Assembly (NCBI GenBank): GCA_964646885.1
Contig: CAZYFM010000029.1
Location: 1 to 30,792, forward strand
Origin: SZUA-430 sp964646885
GTDB taxonomy: Bacteria > Pseudomonadota > Alphaproteobacteria > Micropepsales > Micropepsaceae
DNA length: 30,792 nucleotides
Reading direction: 5' to 3'
The translations under genes and the position numbers were made by a program. A model generated the notes under the pieces. That model saw only the letters and a list, made by a program, of their open reading frames with translations, had not been told where the DNA came from and made no database searches. Within the stretch, counting starts at the first letter, position 1. The number at the start of each line of letters is the position of its first letter. Positions 1 through 7,795 of this stretch are shown here, piece after piece.

Positions 1-1
1 G

Positions 2-2152
2 ATCCGCGTGATCGACTCCGCGCTCGTGACATCGGTTGATGGCATCCTGACCGGCGGCACCGCAGCGACCGGCGTGAAGATCGACACCAACGGCATCGGA
101 GCAACCTGGAACGGCGTCCTCTCCGGAGCCGGCTGGCTCGTGAAGACAGGCGCCGGCACGCTGAACCTCGGCGGCGCGAACACCTACACCGGCGGCACCG
201 CCTTCAACGGTGGCACGGTGCTCGTCGACGCTTTCTCCGACCTCGGTGCGGCATCAGCGGGCATGTCGTTCAATGGTGGTACCCTGCAACTCGGAGCAGC
301 CAACGTTCTGAACGGCCGTACTGGCGCCACCACGATGGTTGGGTCGGGTACGATCAACACCGCAGGGTTCCTGTCGTTTCACGACAGCAACATTTCAGGC
401 TCAGGTGCCTTGACGGTGAATGGCGGCGGACAGCTGGTTTTGAACGGGGTAAACAACGCCCACTCAGGAGCTGTGAACGTTTCTGGAGCCGGAACGGTGT
501 TGTGGGCAGAGCTCGATGCGCTTGGCAATACGAGCGCCATTGACCTTGGTGCCGGTACGACGCTGAACGTGGGAGGCCCTGGCCCCGGTGGCGGAACCGA
601 AGTCATCGGCTCCCTCTCTGGTACAGGCGCGACGACGAACATCTATTTCGGTAGCAACCTGACTTTGGGTGGTAACAACGCGTCGACCGTCTATGGCGGA
701 ACGATCAATCAATCGGTCGCGGTCGCAAGTCTGACAAAAGTTGGCACCGGCACCTTCACCATCAACGGCAACACGAACTACACCGGCCTGACCACCGTCA
801 GCGGCGGCGAGCTGCGGGTGAACGGCACCATGGCCGACAGCCTCCTTATCCAGGCAGGCGCCCGCTTCTCGGGCAATGCCACGATCAACGGCAACGTCAC
901 CAACAGCGGCGCCATCAATCCGGGCAATTCGCCAGGATCGGTGATCATCGTAGGCAACTACGTGGGTGGCGGCGTCCTGAACGCCGAAGTGCAGCTCAAC
1001 AATGCGGGCGCACCCGTCAACGGCACGACGCACGATTTCCTGTCGATCGGCGGCTCTGCTACCAACACCACGCTCATCAACGTCATCCCGTTTGCGCCGT
1101 CGGGCGCACCGGCGGCAACGACCGGCAATGGCATTGAGCTCGTCCGCGTCGCTGGCGCGAACAACGGTACGCAGTTCGCCCTCGCGGCTCCGGTCTTCGC
1201 CGGCGCCTACGAGTACACGCTGAACTACCTGCCGAACTACTCGGGCGCGAATGACGGCTACTTCCTGCAGTCGCGCATCGGCGAAGGCCTCTTCGGCGAC
1301 GCGGCGATGGCGGTCGCCGGCAAGGCACTCATGAGCAATTGCTTCCGCAGCACGGATGAACTCCTCGGCGACGGCGAGCGGTCGACGATGGGTCGCGCCT
1401 GGGCAAAGGTCAGCGGCGGCAACATGAGCACGGGCGCGGACACGGGTCTCGAGACCGACCAGGACTACACCTGCGGTTCGGGTGGCATGGACCTGCGCGT
1501 GGCTGATGGCTTCCGCGTCGGCGTGTCGGGCGGATATGCCAACACGGACGTTGACGTCACGACGCTGGCCGGCACGGGCAAGCTTGAAGGCGACGGCGGC
1601 ATGATGTCGACCCACGTCGGCTACGCGAGCGGCAACATGTTTGCCAACGTCTCGCTCGGCTACGGCAACATCAACTGGACCTACCAGGGTCCGCTGACGG
1701 CAGAACGCGCGGCCACGACCTCGGGCGTGATCGGCGCCATTCAGGCCGGCATGCTCTGGCCGATGGGTGACTGGCGCCTGGGTGCCACCGCAGAACTCGC
1801 CTATGACGGCCTTGAGTGCGGCAACCACTGCATGCTGGCCGGCACGCAGGACGACGTCGCGAACTGGACGGCAAAGGCTGGCCTGCGGCTCGACGGCACG
1901 ATGCATGAAGGCAAGGTTCTGCCGTTCCTGTCCGTGGCATTCTCGGACAGCCTCGATGGCTCGAACAGCGTGTCGAACGGAACGGCAGTGCTCGAGACCG
2001 AAGCGCAGTCGAGCCTTCTCAACGCCCGGGCAGGCGTAACCGCGATGATCGCCGAGAACACGGCGATCTTCCTGAGCGGCGGCATCACGGAAGGCCTGTC
2101 CAACGACGTCAGCGGGGCAGAGGGCACCATCGGCGCCAAGCTGCACTGGTAA
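2..2152 (+). CDS. Autotransporter, 3' part (PATR-repeat passenger plus beta-barrel domain)
   Basis: Type V secretion protein whose beta-stranded passenger is exported through its own C-terminal outer-membrane barrel. The reading frame is open from the left edge, so the signal peptide and N-terminus lie outside the window. The visible 716 or so residues begin in passenger sequence rich in Gly, Asn and Thr. At least two copies of the passenger-associated transport repeat can be seen (K-T-G-A-G-T-L-N-L-G-G then N-T-Y-T-G-G-T, about residues 43-70; a second, K-V-G-T-G-T-F, about 243-270). A G-N-S-P-G-S turn region follows near 310. The last 270 residues look like a standard autotransporter barrel, opening with G-R-A-W-A-K and ending in the aromatic L-H-W typical of outer-membrane proteins. 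A strong terminator follows. Ligand and role (adhesin or other) cannot be read from sequence. Confidence 0.88.
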   Translation: MRVIDSALVTSVDGILTGGTAATGVKIDTNGIGATWNGVLSGAGWLVKTGAGTLNLGGANTYTGGTAFNGGTVLVDAFSDLGAASAGMSFNGGTLQLGAANVLNGRTGATTMVGSGTINTAGFLSFHDSNISGSGALTVNGGGQLVLNGVNNAHSGAVNVSGAGTVLWAELDALGNTSAIDLGAGTTLNVGGPGPGGGTEVIGSLSGTGATTNIYFGSNLTLGGNNASTVYGGTINQSVAVASLTKVGTGTFTINGNTNYTGLTTVSGGELRVNGTMADSLLIQAGARFSGNATINGNVTNSGAINPGNSPGSVIIVGNYVGGGVLNAEVQLNNAGAPVNGTTHDFLSIGGSATNTTLINVIPFAPSGAPAATTGNGIELVRVAGANNGTQFALAAPVFAGAYEYTLNYLPNYSGANDGYFLQSRIGEGLFGDAAMAVAGKALMSNCFRSTDELLGDGERSTMGRAWAKVSGGNMSTGADTGLETDQDYTCGSGGMDLRVADGFRVGVSGGYANTDVDVTTLAGTGKLEGDGGMMSTHVGYASGNMFANVSLGYGNINWTYQGPLTAERAATTSGVIGAIQAGMLWPMGDWRLGATAELAYDGLECGNHCMLAGTQDDVANWTAKAGLRLDGTMHEGKVLPFLSVAFSDSLDGSNSVSNGTAVLETEAQSSLLNARAGVTAMIAENTAIFLSGGITEGLSNDVSGAEGTIGAKLHW

Positions 2153-2178
2153 CCGCACGCTGTATCTGCAAATGCACG

Positions 2179-2206
2179 AACCCACGGCTTGAAGCCGTGG
2201 GTTTTT
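2179..2206 (+). terminator. Rho-independent terminator of the autotransporter gene
   Basis: Perfect stem CCCACGGC (2181-2188) / GCCGTGGG (2194-2201) with a 5-base loop, flanked by AA and followed by five T (2202-2206). It lies 29 bases after the autotransporter stop codon. Only the plus strand has the T-tract. Confidence 0.9.
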
Positions 2207-2298
2207 GCTTGGGTGCAGAGTGCTGGAAACCACGTTTCAGGAAAATCTTTCGAAAATCCCTCGAAATCCGTTCACCGCCCTTTGGTTATGCGGTCGAA

Positions 2299-2314
2299 TT
2301 AAAAGCGCATTAAC
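2299..2314 (+). promoter_or_regulatory. CtrA box (TTAA-N7-TTAAC) upstream of the chemoreceptor gene
   Basis: TTAA at 2299-2302, seven bases, TTAAC at 2310-2314: an exact match to the full consensus of the alphaproteobacterial cell-cycle/motility regulator CtrA. It is 64 bases before the ATG of the methyl-accepting chemotaxis gene, so it could activate that promoter. Just upstream lie three phased GAAAATC-like repeats (2241, 2252, 2263; 11-base spacing). Confidence 0.7.
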
Positions 2315-2377
2315 TCGCCGGGTCTAACCGTCTCGGGTGCTGCCGCCTTGTTGGCAACAACTGATTCGGGGTCCCCT

Positions 2378-4516
2378 ATGCCGTCATTTTTGCGCTCGAT
2401 TGACTTCAACAGCATCAAGACCAGGTTGATCGTCCTGTTCACCTTGTTCGGCGTCGTGCCGGCAGTTGCGCTGGTCGGGGTCTATTTCTCGTTCTCAACG
2501 CAGATCGAGCAGGCCTATCGGGAGCCGATGAAGGACACGGCGATCGCGGTATCGGATGTCATTGATCGCAATCTGTTCGAGCGTTATGGCGACGTGCAGG
2601 CCTTCGGCGCCAACGCTGCGGCCTGGGAGCCTGCCAACTGGCGCAACCCCGTCGACAGCAATCCGCTGATCTCGGCGATCAACGCCTACATGACCAACTA
2701 CGGGCTCTACAAGGTCATGCTGTTCGTGGACACGCAGGGACAGGTTCTCGCGGTCAATTCCGTTGATCCAACCGGAAAGCCGCTCGACACATCCGCGATC
2801 TACAAGCTCAATTTCTCGGACGCGATCTGGTTCCGCAAGGCAATGGCCGGCGAGTTCCTCAACGGCCGGAACGGGCTCACTGGAACAGTAGTGCTTCAGC
2901 CCTCCGCCAGCCGCCTGGTCGGCGAGCTCTATGGCAATGACGGCTTCACCATTCCGTTCGCAGCACCCGTGAAGAACATGGCGGGCGAAAGGATCGGGGT
3001 CTGGGTCAATTTCGCAGACTTCGGCCTGGTGGAAGAAGTCATCACCACGTTCCACAAGCAACTGGCACAGCGTGGCCTTTCCAGCGCCGAGATCATCCTG
3101 CTGGATGACACAGGCAAGATGCTGGTGAACTATCAGCCGGCCGAAGCGGGTCCGGACTACAAGCGTGAACTCAACGCCCTCAACAAGCGCAACATGGTCT
3201 CGGAAGGCTACGGCCCGGCTCTCGCTGCGGCCAAGGGCGAGCAGGGCGTCTCCGTCGAGGAAGACGAGCACGGTAAGACGCACGAGGCGGTAGGCTACAC
3301 CAGGTCCACGGGTGCCTATGGATACCCCGGCCTGGGCTGGACGGTGATCACGCGCGTGTCGGATCACCAGATCAATTTCGTGTCGGACCAGGTTGTGGCC
3401 TGGATGGAGGGCGCAATCGTCGTCGCCGCGGTCATCATCATCGTTTTGGCCTGGTTCATCGGAGGCGGAATTGCTGGTGCGATCGTGAAGTTGACGACCT
3501 CGATGCGCGAACTCGCCGGCGGCAACAAGCAGATCGATGTGCCGGGCCTTGGCCGCAAGGACGAACTCGGCGGCATGGCCGCCGCGCTGCAGGTCTTCAA
3601 GGATGCAGCGATCGAACTTGATCGCATGATGGCCCAGAAGGAAGTCGAGCGTAAGCAGGCAGATGAAAAGGCGCGCACCATGGCGGCCGTCACGGCAAAG
3701 TTCCAGGCGAACATCGGCCAGCTCGTGTCATCCGTCTCGTCGGCCTCCACGCAGCTCCAGACAACAGCGCAGGGCATGACGACCAACGCAGAACAGACCA
3801 GCCAGAACACCTCCGCAGTCGCCGCGGCTTCCGAAGAGGCGGCGGCGAATGTCCAGACGATTGCGTCATCGGCGGAAGAGCTGTCAGCCTCGATCGGCGA
3901 AATTTCGCGCCAGGTCAACGACGCTGCCGAGTTCTCGAAGCAGGCAGTCGAGTCGGCCAAGGTCACCGACAAGACGGTGCTTGGCCTGACCGAGGCCGCA
4001 CAGAAGATCGGCAAGGTCGTCGAGCTGATCAATGATATCGCCAGCCAGACCAACCTGCTCGCACTGAACGCCACGATCGAGGCGGCCCGTGCGGGTGAGG
4101 CGGGCAAGGGCTTTGCCGTCGTTGCATCCGAGGTCAAGTCGCTGGCGAACCAGACGGCGCGTGCAACCGAGGACATCAGCGCCCAGATCGCCTCGATGCA
4201 GACCGTGACGCAGGACGCCGTCAAGGCGATCCGCGAAATCGGTCAGTCCATCGAGAAGATCAACCACATCTCCACCGCCATCGCGAGCGCCGTGGAAGAG
4301 CAGGGCGCAGCCACGAAGGAAATCGCGCGCAGCGTCGAGCAGGCCGCGACGGGCACCATGGAAGTGACCAAGAATGTGGTCGAGGTGTCCACGGCAGTCT
4401 CCCAGACCAGCGAAGCCGCAAACGAGGTCTTCAGCGCGACCCGTCTCCTCTCGAAGTCGGCGGGCGACATGAAGGCCGAGATTGATGAGTTCTTGACAAA
4501 AGTGCGTACCGCCTGA
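2378..4516 (+). CDS. Methyl-accepting chemotaxis protein (membrane chemoreceptor)
   Basis: Transmembrane chemoreceptor, 712 residues, that senses a periplasmic signal and controls CheA through CheW. Order of parts: TM1 (about 16-40), a periplasmic sensor of roughly 295 residues consistent with a Cache-type fold, TM2 (about 337-367), HAMP (about 367-420), then a long coiled-coil signalling domain. The hairpin tip (about 548-600) carries the nearly invariant core N-D-I-A-S-Q-T-N-L-L-A-L-N-A, followed by E-A-A-R-A-G-E-A-G-K-G-F-A-V-V-A. The C-terminus ends in K-V-R-T-A, with no CheR/CheB-tethering pentapeptide. The ATG at 2378 was preferred over the in-frame TTG at 2348 because it gives a short charged N-terminus directly before TM1. 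No che genes are adjacent, so it is an orphan receptor. The CtrA box upstream suggests cell-cycle or motility-linked expression. Confidence 0.93.
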   Translation: MPSFLRSIDFNSIKTRLIVLFTLFGVVPAVALVGVYFSFSTQIEQAYREPMKDTAIAVSDVIDRNLFERYGDVQAFGANAAAWEPANWRNPVDSNPLISAINAYMTNYGLYKVMLFVDTQGQVLAVNSVDPTGKPLDTSAIYKLNFSDAIWFRKAMAGEFLNGRNGLTGTVVLQPSASRLVGELYGNDGFTIPFAAPVKNMAGERIGVWVNFADFGLVEEVITTFHKQLAQRGLSSAEIILLDDTGKMLVNYQPAEAGPDYKRELNALNKRNMVSEGYGPALAAAKGEQGVSVEEDEHGKTHEAVGYTRSTGAYGYPGLGWTVITRVSDHQINFVSDQVVAWMEGAIVVAAVIIIVLAWFIGGGIAGAIVKLTTSMRELAGGNKQIDVPGLGRKDELGGMAAALQVFKDAAIELDRMMAQKEVERKQADEKARTMAAVTAKFQANIGQLVSSVSSASTQLQTTAQGMTTNAEQTSQNTSAVAAASEEAAANVQTIASSAEELSASIGEISRQVNDAAEFSKQAVESAKVTDKTVLGLTEAAQKIGKVVELINDIASQTNLLALNATIEAARAGEAGKGFAVVASEVKSLANQTARATEDISAQIASMQTVTQDAVKAIREIGQSIEKINHISTAIASAVEEQGAATKEIARSVEQAATGTMEVTKNVVEVSTAVSQTSEAANEVFSATRLLSKSAGDMKAEIDEFLTKVRTA

Positions 4517-4561
4517 ACCCTGCCCGATGAGGATGACACCTCATTGGACAGGAGAAGCAGA

Positions 4562-4969
4562 ATGAACCGCCAGGCCTTGCTTGGAACTCTGTCAGTAGCC
4601 GCCGTGCTGCTTGCAACCATCAGCCCGTCCGTCGCGTCCCAGTCAGCGACGGATGGGTCCTTTGTTCTGGCGAACATGGCCCCGCCGGAGCCCGAACCAC
4701 CCGTCGCCCCTGAGGCCGCTCCGGAAGCCGCGCCGGAAGCCCCCGGCACGCCGGAAGCTCCCGCGACGCCTGAGGCCCCTGCCGCTGACCCTGGCGTGCC
4801 AGCCGCTCCCGAAGCCGCCCCGGAAGCGCCACCCGTACCATCCGAACCCGTCGCGCCAGCGGACCAGTCCGCCCCCTCGGGCGGCATGGGCTCGGGCACG
4901 ATCATCGCAATTGTGGCAGCCATTGCAGCCGCGCTGGGCGCAGGATTTTTCCTGATGCGGCGCCAGTAG
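4562..4969 (+). CDS. Secreted Pro/Ala/Glu-rich protein with C-terminal membrane anchor, unknown function
   Basis: Not a family I recognise. The 135-residue product has a classical signal peptide (residues 1 to about 26, A-V-L-L-A-T core, cleavage near V-A-S). A roughly 60-residue low-complexity stretch follows, built from P-E-A, A-P-E and P-E-A-P units. It ends with S-G-G-M-G-S-G-T, one hydrophobic helix (about 109-131) and the tail M-R-R-Q. This tripartite C-terminus (Gly/Ser-rich motif, hydrophobic helix, short basic end) resembles protein-sorting tails such as GlyGly-CTERM, but could equally be a plain C-terminal anchor. ATG at 4562 is chosen for its Shine-Dalgarno AGGAGA at 4550-4555. It lies 45 bases after the chemoreceptor gene and may be co-transcribed with it. 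A Pro-rich spacer holding something off the membrane is an inference. Confidence 0.75.
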   Translation: MNRQALLGTLSVAAVLLATISPSVASQSATDGSFVLANMAPPEPEPPVAPEAAPEAAPEAPGTPEAPATPEAPAADPGVPAAPEAAPEAPPVPSEPVAPADQSAPSGGMGSGTIIAIVAAIAAALGAGFFLMRRQ

Positions 4970-4990
4970 CAGGAAGCCGGCTTCGGCGCC

Positions 4991-5257
4991 TCAGCCGCCG
5001 CTGAGGGCGCCGAAGACGTGGATCTCCGAGCGTGGCCCAAGCCGCCCATCAAGCGCACGGGCCCGCTCGCCATCCACGAACACACGCATGTGCTCGCGGA
5101 TCCTGTTCTGCTCGTCGATGAAGCGAAACCGGATCCCCGGGAACTGTCGGTCGAGATCCCGCAGCGCATCCTCGACCGTGCACCCGGTCACGACGACCGA
5201 CGTCTTTCCCTTGGTATAGGACCGCAACTGCTGCGGTATGAAAATCGTCACGCTCAA
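4991..5257 (-). CDS. MoaD/ThiS-like ubiquitin-fold protein ending in GG
   Basis: Small (88 residues) beta-grasp protein of the MoaD/ThiS class. It starts with a hydrophobic strand (V-T-I-F-I-P), has the T-V-E-D-A-L-R-D-L helix, the strand R-V-F-V-D-G, and terminates exactly in G-A-L-S-G-G, the C-terminal di-glycine that E1-like enzymes adenylate in sulfur carriers and ubiquitin-like modifiers. No MoaE, MoeB/ThiF, ThiG or other molybdopterin/thiamine gene is nearby, so classical MoaD or ThiS is uncertain. The predicted TTG start overlaps the stop codon of the upstream propeller gene by four bases (TTGA), which implies translational coupling; GTG at 5251 is an alternative. Function is likely tied to the propeller protein rather than to cofactor synthesis (inference). 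Confidence 0.82.
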   Translation of the reverse strand: MSVTIFIPQQLRSYTKGKTSVVVTGCTVEDALRDLDRQFPGIRFRFIDEQNRIREHMRVFVDGERARALDGRLGPRSEIHVFGALSGG

Positions 5258-6429
5258 AGGCGTGCCACCGCTTCGATGGAGTAGATCTCCGGAAGGTGGG
5301 CCGCAATCTGGCTGAACGAGCCGCCTTCATTGGTGCTGGCCCATACCTCGCCACCCGTCGTGCCCAGGTAGAGGCCGGTTTTCCTGAGATCATCGCGACA
5401 GAACGCTTGCCGCTTCACGGTGAACCATCCCTGCTTGCGCGGAAAGCCCCGGTCCTGGCGCTGCCAGCTCTTGCCGCCATCGCGCGTCCGGTAGACGGCA
5501 GGCCGCCCCCCTGGGCTGGTGCGGGGCCAGACGCTCGTGCCATCCATCGGGAACACCCAGGCCGTGTCCTCGTCCGCAGGATGCGCAAGGATCGTGAAGC
5601 CGATGTCTCCGATGTCCTTCGGCATGGCCTTTCCGATGCGGATCCATTTGTCCGACGGCCGGTCCAGCCGGTAGATGCCGCAATGGTTCTGTTGCCAGAT
5701 CCGGTCAGGATGCGTGGGTGCCAGCTGGATGTAATGGGCGTCCTGTCCGTACTCGGGATAGGGATCCGGCATGAAGTTCGCTTCCACGTTCCGGTTCAGG
5801 GGATGCCAGCTGCGCGCCCTGTCCTGGCTTTCAAACACGCCACCTGTCGAGGTTGCGATGTACATGTGATGCGCATCGCGCGGGTCAATCACGATCTGGT
5901 TGAGCAGGGCACCGTCGGGAGTGCCGCTGTCGGCGGGACACCACTTGGAATACATCGGATGATCATTGAAGCCCGCAACGCTCTTCCATGTGACGCCGTC
6001 GTCTTCGCTGGTGAAGAGGCCGGGCGGAGAGGTGCCAGCCCACCAGACACCCGGCTCGCTTTCGTGGCCCGGGGAGAGCCAGAACGTGTGGCTCACAGCG
6101 CGTCCATCAGGTCCTGCAACGGCAGGAAAGACCGGCGGTACGCTGGCCTCGCTCCAGGTCTTTCCCTTGTCCGTCGAGCGGAAGATCGTGGGGCCGAGGT
6201 GCCCGGTCTTGGCGGCCATCAGCATCGTTCCCTTGCCACGCGGATCGCGCACGACATGATTGACGATCTGTCCGAGTTGTTGCGGACCGTCGAGCTTCCA
6301 GTTCTGGCGGTCACGGTCCGAGTGCAGGTACCACAGGCCCTTGCGCGTGCCCACGAGAAGAGTGATCCCGCGCGCGGATTGTGTTTCGCTGGTCCTTGAA
6401 GGACGGTGTGAGGTGCTGGCGTTTCGCAT
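5254..6429 (-). CDS. Cytosolic BNR/Asp-box beta-propeller protein (sialidase-like/VPS10-like repeats)
   Basis: A 391-residue protein of beta-propeller type with repeated Asp-boxes of the pattern S/T-x-D-x-G-x-T/S-W: S-T-D-K-G-K-T-W, S-E-D-D-G-V-T-W, S-Q-D-R-A-R-S-W, T-R-D-G-G-K-S-W, and the weaker S-T-N-E-G-G-S-F near the end. Such repeats occur in sialidases and VPS10-type propellers, but no sialidase Arg triad is evident, so enzymatic activity should not be assumed. The N-terminus (M-R-N-A-S-T-S-H-R-P) has no signal peptide, arguing for a cytoplasmic location, unusual for an Asp-box protein. ATG at 6429 has a good Shine-Dalgarno (AGGGGGG) and begins just before the conserved L-L-V-G-T-R-K-G-L strand. 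The stop overlaps the start of the MoaD-like gene, so the two are expressed as a unit. Role unknown. Confidence 0.85.
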   Translation of the reverse strand: MRNASTSHRPSRTSETQSARGITLLVGTRKGLWYLHSDRDRQNWKLDGPQQLGQIVNHVVRDPRGKGTMLMAAKTGHLGPTIFRSTDKGKTWSEASVPPVFPAVAGPDGRAVSHTFWLSPGHESEPGVWWAGTSPPGLFTSEDDGVTWKSVAGFNDHPMYSKWCPADSGTPDGALLNQIVIDPRDAHHMYIATSTGGVFESQDRARSWHPLNRNVEANFMPDPYPEYGQDAHYIQLAPTHPDRIWQQNHCGIYRLDRPSDKWIRIGKAMPKDIGDIGFTILAHPADEDTAWVFPMDGTSVWPRTSPGGRPAVYRTRDGGKSWQRQDRGFPRKQGWFTVKRQAFCRDDLRKTGLYLGTTGGEVWASTNEGGSFSQIAAHLPEIYSIEAVARL

Positions 6430-6484
6430 GTGGTTGCCCCCCTGATGGTCAGGAGAATTTAGGCCAGTCTCGAAAAGCCGACAA

Positions 6485-7276
6485 TCAGTCCGCGCTGGCA
6501 GGCGCGCTGACGCTCTCGATCCACTGCAGCACATGCAGGGCGGTTTTTTCCCAGCCAGGTTCGCCAATCAGCCAGTGGCTGGCTTTCTCGACTTCCAGGA
6601 AGTCGCCCCGGTTCCGATAGCGACGGGATATCGACGCCACGGTGCGCGGAGGATTTACGCGGTCGAGCGATCCGGCCACGCACAGGACCGGGCACGACAC
6701 TTTCCGGGCCTCGACAAATGTCGCGCGGCGCAGGTCCATGGGCCAGTGCATGATCTCGAAGGTGGCGAGCCCGGACTCCGGAACGAACCGCGAGAAAACG
6801 GCATCGCGCTCGCGAGGTGGCAGCATGTCCAGCGCGTGGGTCTCCGCGACCCAGGCCTCCGGATAGAGCGGCTTGTTCCAGAACTGCCCGGCAAGATAGA
6901 GGCCCTGCGCCGACATGATCTCCCACGGGGACGTGGGAAGGGTGCCCCACGGCGCCGAGGGCGCGATGAGCACGAGGGCCTGCACGGGCACGCGCTGAGC
7001 AACCATCTGCGCCACAAGCCCGCCCATCGAGTGACCGACCAGTACCGGCGGCACTTTCATTCCGCGAACCAGATTTTCGACATCCGACGCATAGTCGAGT
7101 GTGCTCGTCGTGCCCAGTTCCTTTGGCACGCGCAGCCCCTGCGGGACGTCGTGGTGGCGCAGCGTGGGCGTGTGCACTTTCGCGCCACGAGCCGCAAACA
7201 GCTGCGCATAGCCCTCGAACGCCCAGCCGCCGCAGAACGCGCCATGGATCAGGACGATGGGAGCATCAAGTGACAA
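6485..7276 (-). CDS. Alpha/beta hydrolase
   Basis: Soluble serine hydrolase of the alpha/beta-hydrolase superfamily, 263 residues. Visible motifs: oxyanion-hole strand V-L-I-H-G-A-F near residue 10, nucleophile elbow G-H-S-M-G-G (Ser83), acid in G-S-L-D-R-V-N-P (Asp205) and histidine in K-A-S-H-W-L-I-G-E (His234), a complete catalytic triad. The substrate cannot be deduced. The frame has no ATG near its 5' end; TTG at 7276 is the only plausible initiator before the conserved strand, with AGGA about 11 bases upstream. It lies 27 bases downstream of rppH and could be the last gene of that operon. The propeller gene follows 55 bases further on. Confidence 0.85.
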   Translation of the reverse strand: MSLDAPIVLIHGAFCGGWAFEGYAQLFAARGAKVHTPTLRHHDVPQGLRVPKELGTTSTLDYASDVENLVRGMKVPPVLVGHSMGGLVAQMVAQRVPVQALVLIAPSAPWGTLPTSPWEIMSAQGLYLAGQFWNKPLYPEAWVAETHALDMLPPRERDAVFSRFVPESGLATFEIMHWPMDLRRATFVEARKVSCPVLCVAGSLDRVNPPRTVASISRRYRNRGDFLEVEKASHWLIGEPGWEKTALHVLQWIESVSAPASAD

Positions 7277-7303
7277 GGCCGGTTCGATCCTGTGTAGTGG
7301 CCA

Positions 7304-7795
7304 TCAGCCTGCGTGCGTCAGGTGCCGGAAGGCGTCGACGACTTTCCGGTAGACATCACGCTTGAAGGGAACAATCAGCGGCACCAGTTCGTCAATCTCC
7401 ACCCACCGGAAAGCGTCGAATTCCTGCGGTTTGTGGCGTTTGAGATCGATGTCGCTGTCCTTGCCCAGAAAACGTACGGCAAACCATTTCTGGGTCTGGC
7501 CGCGATATTTGCCTTTCAGGGCCAGCCCGATGGCCTTGCGGGGCAGGTCATAGTTGAACCAGCCCTCGGCTTCGGCCAGGAACTCGACCTCCGTGATGCC
7601 CGTTTCTTCCTCAAGCTCGCGCAGCGCCGCCTGCCGGAGGTCCTCGCCACGGTCGATCCCGCCCTGCGGCATTTGCCAGGCTTCGCCCGCCTCGATATTG
7701 ACCCGGCGACCCACGAAGACGCGCCCGTCCTGGTTCAGCACCATGATGCCGACGCAGCGTCGATAGGGCAGTTGCGCGGGATCAGGCTTTGTCAC
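7304..7795 (-). CDS. rppH: RNA pyrophosphohydrolase RppH (Nudix)
   Basis: Nudix hydrolase of 163 residues. RppH removes pyrophosphate from the 5' triphosphate end of mRNA, which opens transcripts to RNase E decay. The protein starts with the family-typical Y-R-R-C-V-G-I-M-V-L and has the motif W-Q-M-P-Q-G-G-I-D-R-G-E followed by a full Nudix box (residues 45-67, with R-E-L-E-E-E-T-G-I). The later Q-K-W-F-A-V-R-F stretch is also characteristic of RppH rather than other Nudix enzymes. The start is GTG at 7795, overlapping the stop of the upstream deacetylase-like gene as GTGA. This neighbourhood (ctpA, divergent polysaccharide deacetylase, rppH) is common in alphaproteobacteria. Confidence 0.95.
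   Translation of the reverse strand: MTKPDPAQLPYRRCVGIMVLNQDGRVFVGRRVNIEAGEAWQMPQGGIDRGEDLRQAALRELEEETGITEVEFLAEAEGWFNYDLPRKAIGLALKGKYRGQTQKWFAVRFLGKDSDIDLKRHKPQEFDAFRWVEIDELVPLIVPFKRDVYRKVVDAFRHLTHAG

Noticed and set aside
464..2233. 589-codon open frame on the minus strand across the autotransporter gene
   Set aside because: Antisense shadow of a GC-rich gene; no signal, motif or ribosome site, and the plus-strand protein has clear autotransporter repeats and barrel.
4720..4860. Possible tandem repeat or CRISPR-like array in the P-E-A region
   Set aside because: The repeats are codon-level low complexity within a coding frame, irregular in length and without spacers.
5254..6429. Annotation of the propeller protein as an exo-alpha-sialidase
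   Set aside because: Asp-boxes alone do not make a sialidase; no Arg triad or nucleophile Tyr arrangement could be identified and there is no signal peptide.
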